From: JAJUJL01 sp041736465
Lineage (GTDB): Bacteria; Chloroflexota; Anaerolineae; Anaerolineales; UBA4823
DNA: 64,000 nt
Direction of reading: 5' to 3'
NCBI GenBank assembly: GCA_041736465.1
Contig: JBGSTO010000266.1
Span: forward strand, 21,497-85,496
The translations under genes were made by a program, and so were the position numbers. Positions within the stretch are counted from its first letter, which is position 1. Every line of letters begins with the position of its first letter. Positions 58,533-64,000 of this stretch are shown here, in pieces. The notes under the pieces are model-generated. The model ran no database searches. It saw only the letters and a program-made list of their open reading frames with translations, and was not told where the DNA came from.

Positions 58533-59561
58533 CTATCCACAAAAGACTGGATCGAGGCGAATCTCCTGGTCCAGTTCTTTTTTTGCATCAGCCGGCAGCC
58601 AGCAAGCCTGAACCGCATTCAAAATCAACCGGCAGATATCTTTGCGGGAAAACCCTAACCGGGCTTCAAGCAGCTGGTATTCCAACGCCAGGCTGTTGCC
58701 GAACATCTTGGGATCATCTGTGTTTACGGTGACCAGCAAACCCCGCTCGAAAAATTGGCGCACCGGATGTACATCCAGCGATGGCACCACCCCGGTTCGC
58801 AGGTTAGAGAGCGGGCACATTTCCAAAGGGGTCTGGTGTTCAGCCAGCCAATCGACCAGAGCATCATCTTCTGTCGCTCGCGTCGCGTGACCGATGCGCT
58901 CCGCTTTCAATCGCAGCACTGCACCCCAAATGCTCTCTGCCCCGGCAGCTTCGCCGGCATGCGCGCTGGTATGAAAGCCAAGCCGGCGCGCTTCTTGATA
59001 CACCTGCTCAAAAGGCTCCGGGGGGTAGCTCTGCTCTGAGCCGCCAATACCTACCCCGACCACACTGTAATCTTTCACCTCAGATAGTTCCGCCAGGGTG
59101 CGGAGTGCCTTCTCCGGGCCAAAATCACGCACCAGATCTGGTACCAGGGCAACCTTCACACCCGGCGCCTGATCCAGGCCGCGGCGCACGGCTTCGACGA
59201 TACGCTGTGTTTGCAAGCCAAGTTTGTGGAAATCAGGCGGGGATAAGAATGCCTCGACGTAGCGCACATTTTGTTGCAGCAAATCTTCTGCCACAGCACG
59301 AGCAAAAAATGTGAAGTCGTCATACTCACAGATGAAAGAATTTTTCCACACCCACGTATCGATGAAATGGGGAAAGTCACGATATTCAAAACGCCGGACG
59401 AGCGCTTCTGCATCTGGCAGTTCCGGATCACCCCCATATTTTTGCACCAATTCCCAAAGAGCAGCGTGTGGTATGGCCCCCTCCAGGTGCAAGTGCAGCT
59501 CCACCTTGGGCAGCCGTTCGAACCAGAGCGAATCCACCTGCGAAGGGATTAGATCAGACAA
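58533..59561 (-). CDS. add: Adenosine deaminase
   Basis: A 342-residue metal-dependent deaminase. The zinc ligands are in HLHLEGAIPH (HxH) and HAGE, and the catalytic His and Asp are in ERIGHATRATEDD and VTVNTDDPKMFGNSL. These fit classical adenosine deaminase rather than adenine deaminase. The start is TTG at 59561; a GTG nine codons later is an alternative. It lies in another transcription unit from the salvage operon but supplies a second purine-deamination route in the same neighbourhood. Confidence 0.88.
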   Translation of the reverse strand: MSDLIPSQVDSLWFERLPKVELHLHLEGAIPHAALWELVQKYGGDPELPDAEALVRRFEYRDFPHFIDTWVWKNSFICEYDDFTFFARAVAEDLLQQNVRYVEAFLSPPDFHKLGLQTQRIVEAVRRGLDQAPGVKVALVPDLVRDFGPEKALRTLAELSEVKDYSVVGVGIGGSEQSYPPEPFEQVYQEARRLGFHTSAHAGEAAGAESIWGAVLRLKAERIGHATRATEDDALVDWLAEHQTPLEMCPLSNLRTGVVPSLDVHPVRQFFERGLLVTVNTDDPKMFGNSLALEYQLLEARLGFSRKDICRLILNAVQACWLPADAKKELDQEIRLDPVFCG

Positions 59562-59594
59562 ACCCGAGTCCCAACTCTAACATCTGCAGCCTGC

Positions 59595-61766
59595 TTACTT
59601 GATCATCGGTCGCCAGGCGGGGTCGAAATCAGTGAACGGATCATCCGTCAGCAGCGTGCGCGCCGCGCCGCTGCCGCTCACGATATAGATATCATGGTTG
59701 TTCCCTTCGGGCCAACCTTCAAATACCAGCCATAATCCATCGGGGGAATAACGCGCCTCACGCATCGGAAACGGCCCCATATCGTAGCGGAACTCATTGT
59801 AATCTGGAGAATAAGATGCCACAACTAAGCCAGGCACACCATTTTGTCCTTGAACCTGGGTGAACAAAATCAGAGTCCCATCCGGAGACCAGGAAGGAGA
59901 TGTATTGATGGCGTCGCCGCTGCGTGAATACACTTCTTGATCGCTGCCATCTGCATTCATCGTCCAGATCTGTACCGGCCCCTTTTGGGTGGTGACAAAT
60001 GCGATCTTTGTTCCGTCAGGCGACCAGGATGGCTGCCGGTCGTAGGAATACTGCCCGGAAAGGCGGGTGATTTCATTGGTTTCCAGGTTGATAACGTAAA
60101 CCCGCGTGCGGCCGGTATTACGCAGAGAGGTGAAAGCAATAAACTTGCCGTCCGGCGACCAGGATGGATCGAAGTCTCCGCCTGGTACAGTCGGCAGTGG
60201 GGTTAGCCCAGTGCCATCGGCGTTGAGAAGAAAAAGCCCGGCTCCGCGATAGAGCTGTTGGTTCTTCTCACAAGGGGAGATGATGACCAGGCGCTGTCCA
60301 TCTGGCGACCACTCAGGCTGGCAGGCGCCTTCAGGTAGGTCTGTGATTTTGCGCAAGCCGGACCCATCATTTTTCACCAGGTAGATCTGGATGACACCCG
60401 TGCGATCGGAAGCGAAGGCAATCTCGCCCTGTCCGCCTCCAAACGGGGTTGAGGTGGCGGTCGGTGTCGGCGGGACGATCACTGCAGATGGTGTCGCCGA
60501 TACTAGCGGTTCAATGGTGGCGGTCGGGCTTACTGGCGGTTCCTCAGTCACGGTAGCAGATGGTGCCAGCGTTCGGGTGGCTGTTGGAATGCCAGCCACG
60601 CCAACCGTGGTACCCCTACCCACAGCCGCATCCATCGAGGTTGGCGTAGGGAAGATGAACGCCAGCGCCTGGGCTGGCAGGCTGGGATAGTACAGGCCGA
60701 CCAGTATACTGATCAATCCAAAAGTAATCAGCGCCGTCAGAACGAGCCAGCCACGCCTGCGCGTGCCGCTGTAATCACTGCCGCTGCGCTCTCTAAGGGG
60801 CATGCTGGTTTGCACCGGCAGGGGCGAGCTGTTTTTAGGGCGCATGAAGCGTCCGGGTTCAACCTGCTGTTCGCCATCTTCCGGCTGCAGAGCCGGGGAG
60901 TTCATCGGCAGCGAGGATGGCGGTGGAGCAACCTTGTATTCTCCGGTTTTGCGCCTGAAATTGCTCACGCTCAAAAGCGCCTGCTTGAACTCTTCGGCCG
61001 TCTGGTAGCGATCATCCGGGCGTACGCCCAGGGATTTCTCGATCACCCCAGCCAGGCGGCGAGAGACCCTGGGGTTATGCTTTCGGATCGGCGTCAGCTC
61101 GGCTTGATCCATGGCACGCGCCAGGGCATCTTCTGGGATCGAACCCGTAAGCGCGGCGTATATCGTGGCCCCTAAGGAAAATAGATCGGAACGGTGATCC
61201 GTACGCGCCGTGCCGTACTGTTCGGGCGGCGAATAGCCGGGGGTCATTGCCCGGGCGCCGGTGGTTGTTGCCTGCCCGCTCTGGATGATCTTCGCCAGGC
61301 CAAAATCTACCAGGTAAATTTGCCCTTGAGGGGTAATTTTGACATTGCCCGGTTTGATGTCCCGGTGTACGATGGGAGGATTGCACGCCTCGAGATAGTT
61401 GAGCGCGTCACACAGCGCAATGCCGATGATGATGGCTTCATCCTCATCGATTGCGCCCAGGCGATCCATGCGCTGGCGCAGATCCTCCCCCTCGATGTAG
61501 TCCATCACCAGATACTGGCCCTGGGCCTCCACAACAAAATGATCGGTGACCCGCGTCAGGTTAGGGTGGCGCAGGGTCGCCAGGATCACTGCCTCGCGAC
61601 GGAACTGGCGCGCGTACTCATCCGTTGTAAAGAGATTTTCCTTAAGCGCAACGTCCATGCCCAGGTTTTCATCAATGGCGCGATAAACCGCCCCCATGCC
61701 GCCCTGGCCCAGAATCTCCACCACACGGTAACGCTTATTCAGCAGCGTCCCACGCTCTAATGCCAT
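59595..61766 (-). CDS. Membrane Ser/Thr protein kinase with extracellular TolB-like propeller
   Basis: A 723-residue PknB-type kinase. The glycine-rich loop is LGQGGMGAVYRA (19-30), the ATP lysine is Lys42 (VALKENL), the catalytic loop is HRDIKPGN (Asp136), DFG is at Asp154 and the activation segment ends GYSPPEQYG. One transmembrane helix lies near 340-360 and a Ser/Thr/Pro-rich stalk follows (about 375-445). Five PD40 repeats complete the protein (SPDGQRLVI, SPDGKFIAFT, SPDGTKIAFV, SPDGTLILFT, SPDGLWLVFE), a six-blade TolB-like propeller. The design suggests an extracytoplasmic sensor that signals through phosphorylation. It follows the coiled-coil gene by 39 bases. Confidence 0.9.
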   Translation of the reverse strand: MALERGTLLNKRYRVVEILGQGGMGAVYRAIDENLGMDVALKENLFTTDEYARQFRREAVILATLRHPNLTRVTDHFVVEAQGQYLVMDYIEGEDLRQRMDRLGAIDEDEAIIIGIALCDALNYLEACNPPIVHRDIKPGNVKITPQGQIYLVDFGLAKIIQSGQATTTGARAMTPGYSPPEQYGTARTDHRSDLFSLGATIYAALTGSIPEDALARAMDQAELTPIRKHNPRVSRRLAGVIEKSLGVRPDDRYQTAEEFKQALLSVSNFRRKTGEYKVAPPPSSLPMNSPALQPEDGEQQVEPGRFMRPKNSSPLPVQTSMPLRERSGSDYSGTRRRGWLVLTALITFGLISILVGLYYPSLPAQALAFIFPTPTSMDAAVGRGTTVGVAGIPTATRTLAPSATVTEEPPVSPTATIEPLVSATPSAVIVPPTPTATSTPFGGGQGEIAFASDRTGVIQIYLVKNDGSGLRKITDLPEGACQPEWSPDGQRLVIISPCEKNQQLYRGAGLFLLNADGTGLTPLPTVPGGDFDPSWSPDGKFIAFTSLRNTGRTRVYVINLETNEITRLSGQYSYDRQPSWSPDGTKIAFVTTQKGPVQIWTMNADGSDQEVYSRSGDAINTSPSWSPDGTLILFTQVQGQNGVPGLVVASYSPDYNEFRYDMGPFPMREARYSPDGLWLVFEGWPEGNNHDIYIVSGSGAARTLLTDDPFTDFDPAWRPMIK

Positions 61767-61805
61767 AATTCCTTCTTGTAGGCTCTACCGGTCAAGACCA
61801 TCATC

Positions 61806-64000
61806 CTAAATGCGGGTTACGAGTCCGCAGTACTCGCAAATGATTTCCGTCTGTCCGCGCAGTATAGGCGCAGTGAAAGCCGCGCCGCAGTTGGAACATT
61901 GCTGTGGCGCGTTGCGAATGCGCTCCAGCTCCTCTTCCGAGACCTGCACAGCACGATCGCCGGCGTACCCACCGCTGCGAGCGCGACCGACCATTTTCAC
62001 CCACTCATCCGCGACCGGTTGAGACAGCCTGAAACGCGCCGCGTGCAGCGCTGCCGGCGCTTGAAATTGAAAATTCAGCATCTGCAGCGGGCCTTCGGTT
62101 TCTGAAGCGACGTCTTCCTTCTGCACGTCCACTACTGTGCTCAGGTGCGCCTCGACTTTCAACTCGTACGTTCCCACCCGGTCTTCCCACAACAGGCGTT
62201 GGTCAGTCAGGAAGAGAATCCCGTTTTCGGGTTCGCCGCCTGGGGAGAAATACACCGCTTCTACAGCCGCCACGCCGCTTTCCGAAGCCAGCAGCCGGAA
62301 AGATGCGCCAGCTAGCGCTGCCAGCATCCAGTCCACCCACGCCAGGTGAGCCGACAGACTTTCCACTTCATCACTGTATTCGTCATACTGCGCCAGAACG
62401 GTATCCACCGCTGCGTCGGCCTGAGATTGCAGGGAGGCAACTGCCGACTTGACCTGCATGTATACCGGTCGGGCTGCAACCAGATTTCCCGACAAACCAA
62501 CCAGGCGGGCCAGCTCTTGTTGAGCTGCCGCCATGCCATCGCCCAGCAGGCGTGATTGGTGATCCAGTGTCGCCTGGGCATTGGTCTTCACCCGTACCCA
62601 CTGTGCTGATAGCACGGTCAGATCCGCTTCCAGATCCTTCTCGATCACATAGCCCTGCGCCCGCACCTGCGCAAGCTGGCGCTCGATGCCGCTAAGCTCA
62701 TTTTCCAGCCGTGCCAGCTCGTCACGCGCTTCTTTTAACATCACCTCGTCCTGCAGGGCATTGACCTCGCTCTGCAGCGACAAGATATCCGCCTGCGTAA
62801 CCGGTAATGCCAGATCGGTAGCTGATAAACCAGAACCGCTGCCGGCGCGGTCGTTTTCGATCTCGCCTGTACGGGCGCGTTCGACCAGCGCAGTCCAATC
62901 ATCCGAGTCCTGCCCGTTCAAATGAAAGTTCACCCACCCCAGGCGGTTATCCTTGAACTGCACAGCCAGGAAATCTTGATGTCCAAACAGCCCCTTGCTC
63001 TCTGCCTTCTGTGCAGCTATATCCGGAAGCTTTTGGTCGATGATTACTTCTTGAACCAGTTCCGTCGCGGTGACGATGAACAGGACTTTCTTGGTTGCAA
63101 CTTTCTCCTTGCGTTCGAATACAAAGCGCTTGTTGGTTAAAAACAGCACACCTTCCGGGTCGTCCTTGCCTTCTTTATCCCAGCGTGCCGCCGCCGCCGA
63201 AACCAGATCTTCTCCTGCGGCTAGCTGGAAACGCGCCCCGGCGAGCTGGTCGAGAGCCCAGTGAACCTGGTTCAAGCGGTTATTAAGCCCTGCCGATTGG
63301 GCTTCCACAGCTGCATACGTACGCTGCAGATCCAGAGAAATTCGCGAAGCCTCGCTCAGCAGGGCATTTACCTGGGACTGGGCAGAGCGCAGCATGGCGC
63401 CTGCCAGGTTTGGATTCGCCAGCATGCTGTTCAAGCGCTGGATTTGAGGATTCAGGGTATCTACGCGCGACTGGACAGCCCGCATCTGCTGTCCAAGGCT
63501 GGCTTCCACCTTGGGGCGCATGCTTTGCCATTGGCTCAGGGCGCCATACACTTGCTGCTCCAGCTCGCCCTGGTAGCGGTAGCCCTTCTGGCGAGCGCTC
63601 TCCAGGAGCTCCGCCACCCGCCTTACGAGCGCGTCCAGCTCAGTCATGTCCGACTGCACGTCGCCAAATGTGCTGCGGGTTTGCAGGTCTGCCAGCGATG
63701 ACTGCAACGCGTTAACTTCGAGGGACAAATCTTGGGTTGCGGCTGCCGTGTTGACGGAGGCAACTTGTTGCGCACCACCGGAAGCCGCAGCAGCTACCAT
63801 CGCGCCGATAGCGGTCGCGGCCGCGATATTCCCCGCACCACCGGCTGGTCTTGGGCGTACAGCGGGCGGCGTCGAGGGCGGTGCAGCTTTTGGCGCCATT
63901 TTTTGCAGGCGGTTGGGCGCCGGCACATTGGGCATCACCTTCACCGGCGGCGCGGTTGGACGCACCACCGGGCGCGGGCGGCTAGCCGCCTGGTTAACCT
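61806..64000 (-). CDS. Duplicated coiled-coil/PH-like protein with C-terminal zinc ribbon, N-terminus beyond right edge
   Basis: More than 730 residues, function unknown. The frame stays open to the window edge, so the apparent GTG at 63968 is internal. It begins with a Pro/Ala/Arg-rich stretch and a short hydrophobic Ala/Gly segment (about 48-65 from 63968). Two similar modules follow, each a long coiled coil and a small beta-rich domain with PEGVLFLTNKRFVFERKEK or ENGILFLTDQRLLWEDRVG (PH/GRAM-like wording). A zinc ribbon ends the protein (CSNCGAAFTAP, CEYCGLVTRI). It is adjacent to and upstream of the Ser/Thr kinase, a likely partner or substrate. Confidence 0.75.
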   Translation of the reverse strand, partial: VNQAASRPRPVVRPTAPPVKVMPNVPAPNRLQKMAPKAAPPSTPPAVRPRPAGGAGNIAAATAIGAMVAAAASGGAQQVASVNTAAATQDLSLEVNALQSSLADLQTRSTFGDVQSDMTELDALVRRVAELLESARQKGYRYQGELEQQVYGALSQWQSMRPKVEASLGQQMRAVQSRVDTLNPQIQRLNSMLANPNLAGAMLRSAQSQVNALLSEASRISLDLQRTYAAVEAQSAGLNNRLNQVHWALDQLAGARFQLAAGEDLVSAAAARWDKEGKDDPEGVLFLTNKRFVFERKEKVATKKVLFIVTATELVQEVIIDQKLPDIAAQKAESKGLFGHQDFLAVQFKDNRLGWVNFHLNGQDSDDWTALVERARTGEIENDRAGSGSGLSATDLALPVTQADILSLQSEVNALQDEVMLKEARDELARLENELSGIERQLAQVRAQGYVIEKDLEADLTVLSAQWVRVKTNAQATLDHQSRLLGDGMAAAQQELARLVGLSGNLVAARPVYMQVKSAVASLQSQADAAVDTVLAQYDEYSDEVESLSAHLAWVDWMLAALAGASFRLLASESGVAAVEAVYFSPGGEPENGILFLTDQRLLWEDRVGTYELKVEAHLSTVVDVQKEDVASETEGPLQMLNFQFQAPAALHAARFRLSQPVADEWVKMVGRARSGGYAGDRAVQVSEEELERIRNAPQQCSNCGAAFTAPILRGQTEIICEYCGLVTRI

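Noticed and set aside
1..64000. Mobile element, prophage or CRISPR content
   Set aside because: No transposase, integrase, phage structural gene, terminal inverted repeats or regularly spaced repeats were seen; the long intergenic palindromes are local stems.

Overview
The window reads as ordinary bacterial chromosome, moderately GC-rich and densely coding, with about 85% of the genes on the minus strand. No rRNA, tRNA, insertion sequence, prophage or CRISPR array was found. Several traits together suggest an anaerobic or facultative Chloroflexota (Anaerolineae-like) bacterium: a GEMM/c-di-GMP riboswitch in front of an exported protein, an ExeM/NucH nuclease with a post-COAP-1-like tail, a Ser/Thr kinase fused to a TolB-type propeller, a DeoR-HTH/NosL-like copper regulator, UroD/MtaA-type proteins and a fused ECF ATPase. 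The assignment is inferred from gene content only.

Layout. (1) 1-5782: polyamine module on the minus strand, potDABC uptake followed by an Lrp-type regulator and putrescine aminotransferase (cut by the left edge). (2) 6048-10781: a c-di-GMP-I riboswitch with terminator controls a small exported, C-terminally anchored protein. Convergent to it is a 1145-residue secreted nuclease whose leader carries two abutting hairpins. (3) 10903-12056: cytochrome b561 and a PlsC-like acyltransferase. (4) 12132-44180: some 30 kb of collinear minus-strand catabolic genes in two blocks. The IclR block has an unsaturated uronyl hydrolase, SDR, KDG kinase, KDPG aldolase, OYE reductase, CoA-transferase, enoyl-CoA hydratase, FAH hydrolase and zinc ADH. 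The LacI block has an MtaA-like methyltransferase, three enolase-superfamily proteins, an NMT1/THI5-type ABC importer, cupin, NCS1-like permease, a second UroD protein, two Gfo/Idh oxidoreductases, SDR, LarA homologue, 2-hydroxyacid dehydrogenase, FGGY kinase and an odd anti-sigma/LysM/propeller membrane protein. (5) 44219-47402: divergent plus-strand genes for a sugar isomerase/epimerase, core-MetE-like methyltransferase and M20 peptidase. (6) 47428-55119: a seven-gene operon with a fused ECF ATPase, EcfT, MtnA-like isomerase, MTA/MTI-type phosphorylase, S component, MTA/SAH-type deaminase and RhaD-type class II aldolase. (7) 55164-58479: TupBC-like transporter genes, then a copper regulator with a divergent PCuAC-Sco operon. 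(8) 58533-64000: adenosine deaminase, Ser/Thr kinase with propeller, and a large coiled-coil/zinc-ribbon protein cut by the right edge.

The most interesting system is region 6. Its enzymes line up as uptake, deamination, phosphorolysis, aldose-ketose isomerisation and aldol cleavage of a 5'-substituted nucleoside. This is a DHAP-shunt-like salvage of 5'-methylthioadenosine or 5'-deoxyadenosine that would run through the inosine form, with a dedicated ECF importer in the same operon. The second is the LacI/IclR catabolic supercluster, whose substrate cannot be read from the sequence but looks like acidic sugars handled by enolase-superfamily dehydratases and an FAH hydrolase. Convincing sigma70-type promoters precede most transcription units, and several support shorter protein starts than the longest open frames.
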